Origin: Gilliamella sp. ESL0405 | Lineage (GTDB): Bacteria > Pseudomonadota > Gammaproteobacteria > Enterobacterales > Orbaceae | NCBI RefSeq assembly: GCF_019469205.1 | Contig: NZ_CP048265.1 | Span: 682,001 to 746,000 of the forward strand | Direction: 5' to 3' | Length of the DNA: 64,000 nt | Shown here: piece by piece, positions 1 through 8,516 of the stretch | How positions within the stretch are numbered: the first letter of the stretch is position 1 | Layout: each line of letters begins with the position of its first letter | Translations under genes and position numbers: made by a program | Notes under the pieces: generated by a model | Databases searched by the model: none | What the model saw: only the letters and a program-made list of their open reading frames with translations | Told to the model about the DNA's origin: nothing

Positions 1-680
1 ATTAAAAACGGCATACCCGTCATATAAGTATACATCGAGGCGGTTGTCCAGCTACTTCCTGCTGCCATTGGCATATTCGGGAAAAAGGTAAACTCTTGGC
101 GTAATTGTCTTAAGTTAGGGGTGATATCGGCAAAATCAAAAAAGCCTTGCTCGAAGGATTCTAACGATAGAACGATAATATTTTTACCTTGCTGTGTGTG
201 AACTTGTTGTTTATGTGGATAATCAACCATGTTCATCGATTGTAACGCTTGGTCGAAGGGTTTTTCATCGGCAGTGGTGACTTGATATATTTCGTATAAA
301 CGACTGAAAGGTCCGTTATGATAACTGAGCGATGCAATAGCTAAAGTGGCTAGCAATAAACGGTAAGGTAGACGAAATTTACGCCTACAAAAGTTCGCCA
401 ATTTGATTAATCCAATGATTAAGGCAAAAAAAACAGCAATGACTAAGACAGCTTGAAATTTAAAGATGAATAATCCTTCAATAATATCATTTATATTCAA
501 GTTGACATAGAACTGATAGTCTATAAACCCGCCACTAAAATAGATAGAGGTCAGTTCCATAACAATAAAAACAGTCATTAACACAATTGTGTCTCGTCGC
601 AAATCTCTGCTGCCAATTAAAGAAGCAGAAGTAATCGCTAAAATAAAAAGGGGTAATACCACCCATGTAGATAAAGGCAT
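1..680 (-). CDS. LTA synthase/sulfatase-family phosphoglycerol transferase (5' part, cut by window edge)
   Basis: I translated the minus strand from an ATG at 678-680 and found an open frame of 226 codons that runs off the left edge. The N-terminus is hydrophobic with about three membrane segments. A periplasmic domain follows, starting around residue 170 with an NIIVLSLESFE stretch (the metal-binding Glu of the alkaline-phosphatase/sulfatase fold). Further on is AAGSSWTTASMY, which matches the region holding the nucleophilic Thr in OpgB/LtaS-type enzymes. Such proteins transfer phosphoglycerol or phosphoethanolamine to envelope glycans at the periplasmic face. The exact substrate cannot be told from this part. 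The gene diverges from the iron operon that follows. Confidence 0.75.
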   Translation of the reverse strand, partial: MPLSTWVVLPLFILAITSASLIGSRDLRRDTIVLMTVFIVMELTSIYFSGGFIDYQFYVNLNINDIIEGLFIFKFQAVLVIAVFFALIIGLIKLANFCRRKFRLPYRLLLATLAIASLSYHNGPFSRLYEIYQVTTADEKPFDQALQSMNMVDYPHKQQVHTQQGKNIIVLSLESFEQGFFDFADITPNLRQLRQEFTFFPNMPMAAGSSWTTASMYTYMTGMPFL

Positions 681-866
681 AAAATGTTGTACTCAAATTT
701 TCAATAAAGCAATTAGCATCAGTATATACTTAATGATAAAAAAAATAAAAATCGCTATTTATAGATAGTGATAGAAGTTAGCTGGTTTTTGATTAATTTA
801 CCAACTAAATTTTTAATTTTATCGAATAAATTAGTAAATCCTTATATTTTATAAGGTTGTGTTTAA

Positions 867-881
867 TGATAATTATTGCTA
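867..881. promoter_or_regulatory. candidate Fur box upstream of the iron operon
   Basis: The sequence TGATAAT-T-ATTGCTA fits the 7-1-7 Fur inverted repeat (TGATAAT-n-ATTATCA) with a perfect left arm and 4 of 7 in the right arm. A second TGATAAT follows at 890-896. It lies about 75 bp before the first gene of an FTR1/P19 iron importer, a class known to be Fur-regulated in other bacteria. The match is by eye and AT-rich background produces such matches easily. The rest of 681-953 shows no gene. Confidence 0.4.
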
Positions 882-953
882 TTTAATGTTGATAATTAAC
901 AATAATAGCAATAAGATATGGCTAAAATTTTATCAAGGTTCCAGAGGTCTGCT

Positions 954-1592
954 ATGCCGTGCCTATTACGGAAGATAGTTGTCATATTGTTCTTGTCCAT
1001 TTCTCCTTTGTCTCTCTGTTATGCAGACATGTCTTTGCCTTCTCCTCAAACTCAAGACGGTATGAGTTTATTCGAAAGCCTAAAAAAACGCTCTTCAACG
1101 CCTGGTGGAGGGTTTCCGGCAGGTGCTATTTCAGATGAGGAGCTTTCGAACATACTTTGGGCTGCCAGTGGCTTAAATCGTGGTAAAACGGGTTGGACAG
1201 TGCCAATGGTAAAAGGCAAAGCTCCGTACGTTCGAATTTATGTCACTGGTGAGAAAGGTACCTTTTTATACGAATGGGAAGGACACTATCTGCGTGAAAT
1301 AAATAATCAAGACTTGCGTGGCGATATTGCTATGCAAAATTTCACCAAACGTGCCGCTTACTCTTTAATTTTTGTCTCTGATAGCGAAGCATTAACCGAC
1401 TTTTCGCCTGATCAGGCCAATGATTTTAGTCAGATAGCTGTCGGTGCGATGAGTCAAAATGTCTATCTTGCCGCGACAGCTTTAAAACTCAATGTTAGAT
1501 ATATTCATTCAATCAAACCAGATGTAATATCACAACAATTGCAACTACCGGAAAACAGCAAGCCAATTGGAATAGTGTTACTAGGTAAATAA
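954..1592 (+). CDS. secreted SagB/nitroreductase-like protein
   Basis: The predicted protein is 212 aa. I chose the ATG at 954 over the one at 918 because AGAGG (943-947) lies 6 bases before it, and because the protein then starts directly with a signal peptide (basic MPCLLRK, then a hydrophobic stretch ending in CYA). The mature part has the SagB-type nitroreductase layout: an early LKKRSSTP segment, then ISDEELSNILWAASGLNRG, and a late GAMSQNVYLAATAL helix. These proteins are FMN oxidoreductase relatives, usually cytoplasmic. It is the first gene of the iron operon and ends 11 bases before FTR1. A role in reducing or handling iron in the periplasm is inference. FMN binding in the periplasm has not been shown and the fold may be used without it. 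Confidence 0.75.
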   Translation: MPCLLRKIVVILFLSISPLSLCYADMSLPSPQTQDGMSLFESLKKRSSTPGGGFPAGAISDEELSNILWAASGLNRGKTGWTVPMVKGKAPYVRIYVTGEKGTFLYEWEGHYLREINNQDLRGDIAMQNFTKRAAYSLIFVSDSEALTDFSPDQANDFSQIAVGAMSQNVYLAATALKLNVRYIHSIKPDVISQQLQLPENSKPIGIVLLGK

Positions 1593-1603
1593 GGAGTAAG
1601 GAA

Positions 1604-2806
1604 GTGAAACGATTTTTAACATTAGCATTGTTGCTTGTTGCCAGTATCGTTACTTTTGTACCAACATCTTATGCCACTGACAAAAAATATGAGTCTTGGA
1701 ATGCCATTGTCGATGAAATGGATATCATTCTAAATGATGCTTATGACATCTACTTTATGAAAGATATTAACAAGGCAAAAGATCGTGTCAATAATGCCTA
1801 TTTTGGCTTTTATGAAAAACATGGTGTTGAACGGGCGGTAATGTCCTATATTTCCGGTAAACGAGGCACCGATACCGAATATCAATTTGCTAAAATTAAA
1901 CGTTTAATGACATCTAATGCACCGAATAAAGTGGTGCGAGCCGAAATCGATGTGATTTTAAAAATGCTGCATGAAGATGCTAATGAATTAGACGGCAAAA
2001 AAGAGAGTGGTTGGAGTGTTTTCTTCGCTTCATTTATCATCATATTCCGTGAAGGTTTAGAGGCGATATTGGTTGTTGCCGCAATCTCAGCTTATCTGGT
2101 TAAAACCAATAATAAACCGATGTTAAAAGTGGTTTACCTAAGTTCATTGTTTGCTATTTTTGTCAGTATTTTAACCGCAATTGCCTTACATACTATTGTT
2201 GGTTTGAGTGGCGCTAATCAAGAGATTATGGAAGGTGGCGCCATGTTATTAGCAACGGTAGTGCTCTTTTTTGTCAGCAATTGGATGATCTCCAAATCCG
2301 AATCCGAAGCATGGAAAAGTTATGTTGAAGGTAAAGTACAAACGGCTGTTACTACCGGTAGTAGTATTGCCTTGGGCTTTGCTGCCTTCTTAGCCGTGTT
2401 TAGGGAAGGGGCTGAAACTATAATCTTTTATCAAGCCATGTTAGCCGATGCTAAAGAGCATATGGATATGGTTTGGTATGGACTTGGCATTGGCGGGATA
2501 ATCCTTGCCTTCATCTTTATTGTTATTCGTTTTGGTGCAATTCGATTACCACTTAAACCATTCTTCATCTGTACCAGTGTATTGATGTACATTATGGCAA
2601 TTGCTTTTGCTGGTGGTGGTGTAAAAGAGTTGCAAGAAGCCGATATTATTCAGGTAACACCGGTTGATTTTATCAGTTCTGTTGAAATTTTAGGTATTTA
2701 TCCTACGGTTGAAACATTAATTCCGCAAGTAGTAATGGTAATGCTCGTAATAGTATCTGTCTTATATTACAAATTTAAATCGACAAATAAGGCAGTTTCT
2801 AATTAA
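1604..2806 (+). CDS. FTR1-family iron permease
   Basis: This 400-aa inner-membrane permease imports iron delivered by the P19 protein encoded next. It has a cleavable-looking N-terminal signal ending near SYA, a helical periplasmic region of about 110 residues, and then seven hydrophobic segments. The two hallmark iron-binding REXXE motifs are present: REGLE at about residue 149 and REGAE at about residue 267. The start is GTG at 1604, with AAGGAG at 1591-1596 that overlaps the end of the upstream gene. The pairing of FTR1 with a P19 protein matches the FetM-FetP type systems of E. coli, Yersinia and Campylobacter. Confidence in the family is high. The metal form transported is not visible from sequence. 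Confidence 0.93.
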   Translation: MKRFLTLALLLVASIVTFVPTSYATDKKYESWNAIVDEMDIILNDAYDIYFMKDINKAKDRVNNAYFGFYEKHGVERAVMSYISGKRGTDTEYQFAKIKRLMTSNAPNKVVRAEIDVILKMLHEDANELDGKKESGWSVFFASFIIIFREGLEAILVVAAISAYLVKTNNKPMLKVVYLSSLFAIFVSILTAIALHTIVGLSGANQEIMEGGAMLLATVVLFFVSNWMISKSESEAWKSYVEGKVQTAVTTGSSIALGFAAFLAVFREGAETIIFYQAMLADAKEHMDMVWYGLGIGGIILAFIFIVIRFGAIRLPLKPFFICTSVLMYIMAIAFAGGGVKELQEADIIQVTPVDFISSVEILGIYPTVETLIPQVVMVMLVIVSVLYYKFKSTNKAVSN

Positions 2807-2820
2807 GTAACAAGATTGAT

Positions 2821-2847
2821 TGTGACACAATGGGAAATTGTGTCGCA
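2821..2847 (+). promoter_or_regulatory. intercistronic RNA hairpin between FTR1 and p19
   Basis: GACACAAT (2824-2831) pairs with ATTGTGTC (2837-2844) across a 5-nt loop, and three more outer pairs (one G-U) give an 11-bp stem. No T-run follows, so it is not a classic terminator. It probably acts on mRNA stability or processing, or as a partial attenuator. Confidence 0.6.
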
Positions 2848-2895
2848 TTAAAAGAGTAACAACACATAATCATAAACGAAGTTAAGGAGTATTCA

Positions 2896-3459
2896 ATGAA
2901 AAAATTAGTTTTAGCCGCAGGTATTTCTTCAATCCTTGCATTTTCATCATTCGCCAATGCCGAAGCACCCGCACCCGGTGAGGAAAAAGGCTTTGAAGAG
3001 TTTCCAATTGGTGAAGAAGTGACAGTCGGTCCATTAAATGTGAGTGCTGTTTATTTCCAACCTGTTGATATGGAACCTGCTGGCATGGGCGGATTACCTG
3101 CATCAAAATCAGATATGCATTTAGAGGCAGATATCTCAGCTAATGAAGATAATGTTCTTGGTTATGGTATCGGTACTTTTGTCCCTTATCTAACAGTGAA
3201 ATATAAAATCCAAAAAGAAGGGAGCGACAATGTTATCGAAGGTAACTTTATGCCAATGAATGCTTCTGACGGTCCACATTATGGTAATAACGTTAAATTA
3301 GACGGTGCAGGTAAATATAAAGTGACATTTATTATTGAAAGCCCGGAAAAACAAGGTTATTTATTACATGTTGATAAAGAAACCGGTGTTGAAGGTCGTT
3401 TCTGGACTACACCGTATGAAGTATCTTGGGACTTCGATTTTATTCCACGTGCATGGTAA
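2896..3459 (+). CDS. P19-type periplasmic iron-transport protein
   Basis: The 187-aa protein has a clear signal peptide (MKKLVLAAG..., cleavage after FANA) and the P19/FetP/Tp34 fold signatures: VYFQPVDMEPAGMGG, then SDMHLEADI, YLTVKYKI and a late DFDFIPRAW. The Met in the first motif and the His in MHLEADI correspond to the copper and iron site residues known from P19. The protein binds iron (with Cu) in the periplasm and feeds FTR1. A strong ribosome site (AAGGAG at 2884-2889) precedes the ATG. It is bracketed by two hairpins, which may let this binding protein be made in excess over the membrane parts. Confidence 0.93.
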   Translation: MKKLVLAAGISSILAFSSFANAEAPAPGEEKGFEEFPIGEEVTVGPLNVSAVYFQPVDMEPAGMGGLPASKSDMHLEADISANEDNVLGYGIGTFVPYLTVKYKIQKEGSDNVIEGNFMPMNASDGPHYGNNVKLDGAGKYKVTFIIESPEKQGYLLHVDKETGVEGRFWTTPYEVSWDFDFIPRAW

Positions 3460-3505
3460 TTATCGTTTTTTTAAATAAATTTTTTTAATTTATGCAATAA
3501 GTCAT

Positions 3506-3536
3506 ATTGTTGGCGAGTAGCAAGCTCGCCAATAAT
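3506..3536 (+). promoter_or_regulatory. intercistronic RNA hairpin after p19
   Basis: TTGGCGAG (3510-3517) pairs with CTCGCCAA (3525-3532), extended by four outer pairs (one G-U) to a 12-bp stem with a 7-nt loop. It is GC-rich compared with its surroundings. Only mixed A/T follows, with no U-tract, so partial termination or 3'-end protection of the p19 message is more likely than full termination. Confidence 0.65.
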
Positions 3537-3553
3537 ATTGTAATAATTAGGCA

Positions 3554-4807
3554 ATGGTTATGCTTCAATACCTTATCAATGTTACCGATAATACGTTTGT
3601 TCCTGTCATTATGATAGCGCTGCTAAGCGCAGTTATGGTTAAATCCAATTACTCTCATTGTAAAAGATACATTACCGTTGGTTTTTTATTAGGTTTTGTT
3701 GCTGCACTCATTTACGCCATTTTAAAACGCACTACCGGCATTGCCATTCGGGAATTTTATGATCTCGGTGTGATTATTCCTTGGTTGGTTATCGCTTTAC
3801 CGCTTTTAATTTGTCTTCTGGTAAAATCTTGCCATAATCGATTTAGTCAAGCGCTGTTGATTGTTTTATCCGGTTTAGCTATTGGCTTATTATCTGCTCA
3901 ATTTGTCCCGAATTTACTGCTTTATCCTTTTGAATTTGATGTTGGCATGGAGTCAATTTTTAATCATGATTACCTGTCTAAGTGGGTGGGCTACGGTTTT
4001 TCCTTAGTTGTCACACTCTTAATTGGCTTATTTGCTTACAGAATGTGCCTCAGACTCGCTGATAAATTTGTGGTATTGATAACGGCACTTGCAATCACTA
4101 TTTTAACCCTTGCAAATGGCATCAATTTTATCCAAATTTTAATTGTCCGGCGTTTTATTGCGCCACAAAAATGGATGATGGAACTAGTCATTTTTGTGTT
4201 AGCGCATGTTAATTTATTTATCTTTGCATTTATGGCCATAGCGCTTTGCCTTACCGCCGTTTTATATTTTAAAGCCAATACAACCTCATTAGTCGGGAGC
4301 AATCCTGCGCAAGTGCGGAAACTCAAAGCTAAGTTACGTCAAGATAGGCGAACTTCCCTATGGATGATTGCCACAGTAGCCATAACTGCCTACACCGTAA
4401 CCCGTGCCCGATACATTTTTGAAAAAGGGGTTGAACTTACCCCAGCTGAGCCAGTTACGCCCGATGCCAATGGTTTAATTGTCATCCCGCTTGAGAAAGT
4501 TAATGACGGTAATTTACATCGTTATGGATATAAGGCAACCGACGGCACACTTGTTCGTTTTATTGTCATCAAAAAAAGTGAAAATGCTTACGGCGTAGGG
4601 TTTGATGCTTGCGATATTTGTGGGGCAAGCGGTTATTATCAACGAGGCAATCAAGTTGTCTGTATTTTGTGTGATGTCGTGATGAATATTGCAACAATCG
4701 GATTTTCAGGCGGTTGCAATCCGGTACCGCTTAAATATGAAATTATCGACGGTAATATGGTGATTCGCCCGGCTAATTTAGAAGCAGAAAAAAGCCGCTT
4801 TAAATAA
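3554..4807 (+). CDS. DUF2318-type membrane protein with paired CxxC motifs
   Basis: This 417-aa protein has an N-terminal membrane half of about eight hydrophobic segments and a C-terminal soluble domain of about 130 residues. The soluble domain carries CDICG (Cys at about 353 and 356) with GYYQRG after it, then CILC (Cys at about 370 and 373) followed by MN, and a further GGCNP. This is the DUF2318 (Fe-S-containing-like) arrangement found beside P19 and FTR1 in many bacteria. The cysteines suggest metal or Fe-S binding or a redox role in iron import, facing the periplasm. The biochemical role is not established. A second ATG lies two codons downstream and no strong ribosome site decides between them. 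Confidence 0.85.
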   Translation: MVMLQYLINVTDNTFVPVIMIALLSAVMVKSNYSHCKRYITVGFLLGFVAALIYAILKRTTGIAIREFYDLGVIIPWLVIALPLLICLLVKSCHNRFSQALLIVLSGLAIGLLSAQFVPNLLLYPFEFDVGMESIFNHDYLSKWVGYGFSLVVTLLIGLFAYRMCLRLADKFVVLITALAITILTLANGINFIQILIVRRFIAPQKWMMELVIFVLAHVNLFIFAFMAIALCLTAVLYFKANTTSLVGSNPAQVRKLKAKLRQDRRTSLWMIATVAITAYTVTRARYIFEKGVELTPAEPVTPDANGLIVIPLEKVNDGNLHRYGYKATDGTLVRFIVIKKSENAYGVGFDACDICGASGYYQRGNQVVCILCDVVMNIATIGFSGGCNPVPLKYEIIDGNMVIRPANLEAEKSRFK

Positions 4808-4832
4808 AAGGCGATTTGCAAAGGAAGAAAAT

Positions 4833-6119
4833 ATGTTTCGCAGAATGTTACTTAGCGTTTTAGTTCGTCAAAAAAAGAAGCTGTTTTTGATTGCCTTAAC
4901 CGTTGCATTGGGCGTCTCACTAGCAACGGCTATGTTAAATGTGATGTTTGATGTAGGGGATAAAGTTAACCAAGAATTAAAAGCCTACGGTGCAAATCTC
5001 AATATCGTGCCTAAAGGTACAGCCTTAGTTAGTGAAATGTATCAGCTTGATAATAGTGAAACCGAGCAAGCAGTACAATACATTAAGCAAGATGATTTAG
5101 TCAAAATAAAGATGATTTTTTGGGCCTATAACATTGTCGATTTTGCCCCTTACTTAACCACTCAAGCAACCTTCCACGATAAACCGGTTACCGTTGTTGG
5201 AACATGGTTTAACAAACACTTAACCATTCCAACCGGTGATGAAGTTGATACCGGCATGTTAGCAATGAAATCCTGGTGGACGATAGACGGTAACACGATG
5301 AAAGATGATAATTTACAGGGTGTTATGGTTGGTGAAGTGATTGCTAAACAGTGGAATTTGCAAATCGGTGATAAAATTGAATTAACTTCACCTTATACCC
5401 AAAACCGGGCTACTTTAACCGTTAATAACATTTTCCACAGTGGCGGTATTGAAGATTCACAACTTTATGTCTCTTTACCTGTGGCGCAAAATTTAGCGAA
5501 TAAAGCCGGATTAGTCGAGCGGGTTGAAGTCAGTGCCTTAACTACCCCGGAAAACGATCTAGCCCGAAAAGCCGCACAAGACCCTTCCAGCTTGTCACGT
5601 ACACAGTGGGACACATGGTATTGCACCGCTTACATTAGTTCAATAGCCTATCAATTAGAAGAGTTAATGCCGGATGTCAAAGTAAAAGCAATTATGCAAG
5701 TTGCCGAATCGGAAGGCTCAATTTTGCAAAAAACGCAATTACTCATGTTACTGTTAACCATTTTATCGTTGATCTGCTCAGCGTTGGCGATTTCGAATCT
5801 GGTTACGGCTAATGTGATTGAACGCAGTACCGAAATCGGTCTATTAAAGGCTTTAGGGGCGACAAATACGTCGGTGGCAATGTTAATCTTAACTGAGATT
5901 TTAATTATTGCGCTATTAGGCGGCATAGCAGGTTATTTTATTGGATTAGGTTTTGCACAAATCATTGGGCACACGGTCTTTGGTTCGTTTGTTCAGCCTA
6001 AAATGATTATCATACCGTTGGTGCTTATTATGGTCAGTTTGATAACCATTCTCGGTAGCTTACCGGCACTACGGATTATGATGTTTTTACGCCCAACAGA
6101 TGTGTTACATGGCAGGTAA
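4833..6119 (+). CDS. FtsX/MacB-type ABC permease (first of three)
   Basis: The 428-aa product has one N-terminal membrane helix (about 15-35), a large periplasmic MacB-PCD-like domain, and three C-terminal helices in the FtsX fold. The ERSTEIGLLKALGAT motif at the start of the transmembrane core is the coupling region of this family. AAGGAAG precedes the ATG. The periplasmic domain starts with YGANLNIVPKG, a pattern repeated in the next two permeases, so the three are paralogues. It sits in the P19 iron operon and should pair with the next permease and the ATPase at 7290. These MacB-like pumps use ATP to move or remodel things in the periplasm rather than import solutes. Confidence 0.88.
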   Translation: MFRRMLLSVLVRQKKKLFLIALTVALGVSLATAMLNVMFDVGDKVNQELKAYGANLNIVPKGTALVSEMYQLDNSETEQAVQYIKQDDLVKIKMIFWAYNIVDFAPYLTTQATFHDKPVTVVGTWFNKHLTIPTGDEVDTGMLAMKSWWTIDGNTMKDDNLQGVMVGEVIAKQWNLQIGDKIELTSPYTQNRATLTVNNIFHSGGIEDSQLYVSLPVAQNLANKAGLVERVEVSALTTPENDLARKAAQDPSSLSRTQWDTWYCTAYISSIAYQLEELMPDVKVKAIMQVAESEGSILQKTQLLMLLLTILSLICSALAISNLVTANVIERSTEIGLLKALGATNTSVAMLILTEILIIALLGGIAGYFIGLGFAQIIGHTVFGSFVQPKMIIIPLVLIMVSLITILGSLPALRIMMFLRPTDVLHGR

Positions 6120-6136
6120 AGGAAAAGGCAAAGATC

Positions 6137-7279
6137 ATGATAAATAAAAATCAACGATTTATTATAAAAACGCTTGTCAGTTCCCTTATTCGTCGGCGTT
6201 CTCGAATGGCAATTGCTTTACTTGGTGTGGCTATTGGCGCAACGGTGTTACTGGGTATGGTAACGCTTTGTTATGATATACCACGGCAAATGGGGCAAGA
6301 GTTCCGCTCTTACGGCGCCAATATGCTCTTAATGCCCGCCAATAACCAATCGACTATGTCAATGGCGGATGTGACTAAAGTCGTTAAACTGTTACCGCAA
6401 GATAAGCTACTTGGCGTTACCCCATTTCGCTATGACGCAATACGCAGTAATCAACACCCCTATACCATTGTTGGGACTGACTTTAAGCAGGTTATTAAAA
6501 CCAGCCCTTATTGGCAAATTGAAGGGAAACTTCCTGAGCATCCAAATGAAATTTTGATCGGAACAGATATCGCTAATTTTGCAAAATTGACCATTGGTAG
6601 CACGATGCCTGTCACGGGTAAATCGAAACAAAATGCCCGCTTTGATGAAGATTTAACTATTACCGGTATTGTTAAAACAGGGCGCTCAGAAGATAGTTTT
6701 ATTTTTATTGCTTTGCATGATTTAGAGCAGTTTCTTGAAGAAAGCGATCAAGCTGAGGTGGTTGAAGTAAGTATTACCGCCACTCAAGATGAACTAAAAC
6801 ACGATATTGAGATAATAAAAAAGCAGTCCGATAGTATAGAGCCGCATCTAATTAAATGGGTAACACAATCGGAGTCCTCAGTATTAGGTAAGCTTTCTTC
6901 CTTACTTTATCTGGTGACGTTTGTGGTATTAATGTTAACGATGATATGTGTCGCAACCACCATGATGACAGTTGTAATGGAACGACGCAAAGAGATCGGG
7001 CTAAAAAAAGCAATCGGAGCGAATAATCGAAGCATTGCCAAAGAGTTTCTAGCTGAAGGGCTAATTTTAGGTGTTTTGGGGGGAATTATTGGTGTGATTT
7101 GTGGACTGATCTTTGCACAGGTCATTAGTACCAATGTTTTTGGGCGCACTATTAATGTTGAATTTTACCTTATCCCAACGACAGTTGTGGTATCAGCTAT
7201 TGTGACAGTCATTGCGTGTTTAATTCCGGTAAAACGAGCGCTCGAAGTGGAGCCGGCATTAGTTTTACGTGGCGAATAG
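6137..7279 (+). CDS. FtsX/MacB-type ABC permease (second of three)
   Basis: The 380-aa protein is a paralogue of its upstream neighbour. It has an N-terminal helix, a periplasmic domain beginning with YGANMLLMPANNQS, and three C-terminal helices introduced by ERRKEIGLKKAIGAN. It is encoded 17 bp after the first permease and 10 bp before the ATPase, so the three gene products probably form one complex. The family is certain. The partner and substrate in iron handling are inferred from the operon. Confidence 0.88.
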   Translation: MINKNQRFIIKTLVSSLIRRRSRMAIALLGVAIGATVLLGMVTLCYDIPRQMGQEFRSYGANMLLMPANNQSTMSMADVTKVVKLLPQDKLLGVTPFRYDAIRSNQHPYTIVGTDFKQVIKTSPYWQIEGKLPEHPNEILIGTDIANFAKLTIGSTMPVTGKSKQNARFDEDLTITGIVKTGRSEDSFIFIALHDLEQFLEESDQAEVVEVSITATQDELKHDIEIIKKQSDSIEPHLIKWVTQSESSVLGKLSSLLYLVTFVVLMLTMICVATTMMTVVMERRKEIGLKKAIGANNRSIAKEFLAEGLILGVLGGIIGVICGLIFAQVISTNVFGRTINVEFYLIPTTVVVSAIVTVIACLIPVKRALEVEPALVLRGE

Positions 7280-7289
7280 GATGTAAAGA

Positions 7290-7949
7290 ATGAATATACT
7301 TCAAGTCAATAATGTATCAAAGATTTATGGGTCACTTCATGCCTTATCAGAGGTGAATTTAACCGTTGAGGAAGGTAAATGGTTATCGATTATGGGACCG
7401 TCAGGGAGTGGCAAAACGACGTTAATGAATATTATCGGCTGTATGGATAAACCGTCGTTAGGATCAGTGATTTTAGATGGGCAAGATATAACTCAGCTCT
7501 CTTTACCGCAGTTGACTAAAATTCGTCGCGATAAAATTGGATTGATCTTTCAACAATTCCACTTAGTGTCCTATTTAACTGCGTTAGAAAATGTGATGGT
7601 TGCCCAATATTACCACAGCATGGTCGATGAAAAAGAAGCCTTACAAGCCCTTGAGAGAGTTGGGCTTGCCGCTCGAGCTAAACATTTACCACGTCAGTTA
7701 TCGGGTGGTGAACAGCAACGTGTCTGCATTGCTCGAGCCTTGATAAACTATCCAAAGTTAATTTTAGCTGATGAACCAACCGGTAATTTAGATGAAAGTA
7801 ATGAAGCCATGGTCATGAACTTATTACATCAATTACACGAAGAGGGCAGCACCATTATTGTCGTAACCCATTCGCCCGAAGTATCAAAACATGCACAAAC
7901 AACTGTTGTACTTGAGCATGGCAAAGTTGCACAAGTAATTAATAATTAA
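7290..7949 (+). CDS. ABC transporter ATPase (LolD/MacB type)
   Basis: The 219-aa nucleotide-binding protein has all the ABC signatures: Walker A GPSGSGKTT (about 35-43), Q-loop FQQFHL, signature LSGGEQQR, Walker B LILADEPTGNLDE and H-loop VTHS. It is the expected length for a LolD-like subunit. It follows two FtsX-type permeases, which it presumably energises from the cytoplasm. Confidence 0.93.
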   Translation: MNILQVNNVSKIYGSLHALSEVNLTVEEGKWLSIMGPSGSGKTTLMNIIGCMDKPSLGSVILDGQDITQLSLPQLTKIRRDKIGLIFQQFHLVSYLTALENVMVAQYYHSMVDEKEALQALERVGLAARAKHLPRQLSGGEQQRVCIARALINYPKLILADEPTGNLDESNEAMVMNLLHQLHEEGSTIIVVTHSPEVSKHAQTTVVLEHGKVAQVINN

Positions 7950-7963
7950 GAAAGGTTAGTAAA

Positions 7964-8443
7964 ATGAAAAATCGTATGCTTTCATCATTCTGTTTTATGT
8001 TTCTCGGATCAATGATTATCTTATTCCCCCTTTATATTTTACCCGTTTGCCCACTCCCCGAAGTGGCATCAATGCCGGCTGATACTATGGCTAGTGAAGC
8101 GGCTAATGCAGGGCATATGCATAGCAGTGGTGGCAAGATAATGAAATGTTTTTGGACTGCCAAAGCCGAACTAGGTGTGGGCGCTTTGGTTATGGCTATC
8201 GGTTTTTTGATGCTATTTTCTCGCACCGTATTTATCCGTATGGGATTAAGCATGGCCTTAGCTTGCATTGCGATATTAGCAGGCGCAATTCCAACTGTTT
8301 TAATCGGTGTTTGCGGTAATGAAATGATGCGATGCAATATCGGCGCAAAACCAGCGTTAGTGTTACTGTCATTAGTGTTATTTATTGTAGCTATTATCAA
8401 TATTGTTAGTTTGAATAAAATGACCAAAAGAAATTGGATGTAA
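7964..8443 (+). CDS. DUF4418-type membrane protein
   Basis: The 159-aa protein has four hydrophobic segments. A short extracytoplasmic loop between the first two holds CPLPEV, several Met and His residues (AGHMHSSGG, MKCFW) and single cysteines, and further Cys follow (GVCGNEMMRCN). Four-helix DUF4418 proteins are known companions of the P19-linked FtsX permeases. The Met/His/Cys content would suit metal contact, which is inference. It is encoded 14 bp after the ATPase and is followed at once by a hairpin. Confidence 0.75.
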   Translation: MKNRMLSSFCFMFLGSMIILFPLYILPVCPLPEVASMPADTMASEAANAGHMHSSGGKIMKCFWTAKAELGVGALVMAIGFLMLFSRTVFIRMGLSMALACIAILAGAIPTVLIGVCGNEMMRCNIGAKPALVLLSLVLFIVAIINIVSLNKMTKRNWM

Positions 8444-8474
8444 CTTAAGAAACTTTGAGTTTATTTTTCTTAAG
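8444..8474 (+). promoter_or_regulatory. intercistronic RNA hairpin after the DUF4418 gene
   Basis: CTTAAGAAA (8444-8452) pairs with TTTCTTAAG (8466-8474) around a 13-nt loop, starting at the base after the stop codon. No U-tract follows. It divides the first transporter module from the last permease/ATPase pair. Confidence 0.5.
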
Positions 8475-8516
8475 ACAGATTAGTAAAACAAATCAATGAC
8501 TGACTGGAATTAAAAC

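Noticed and set aside
8032-8427. A 131-codon frame opposite the DUF4418 gene
   Set aside because: It is fully contained in a well-supported gene and has an N/T/I-rich composition typical of antisense frames.
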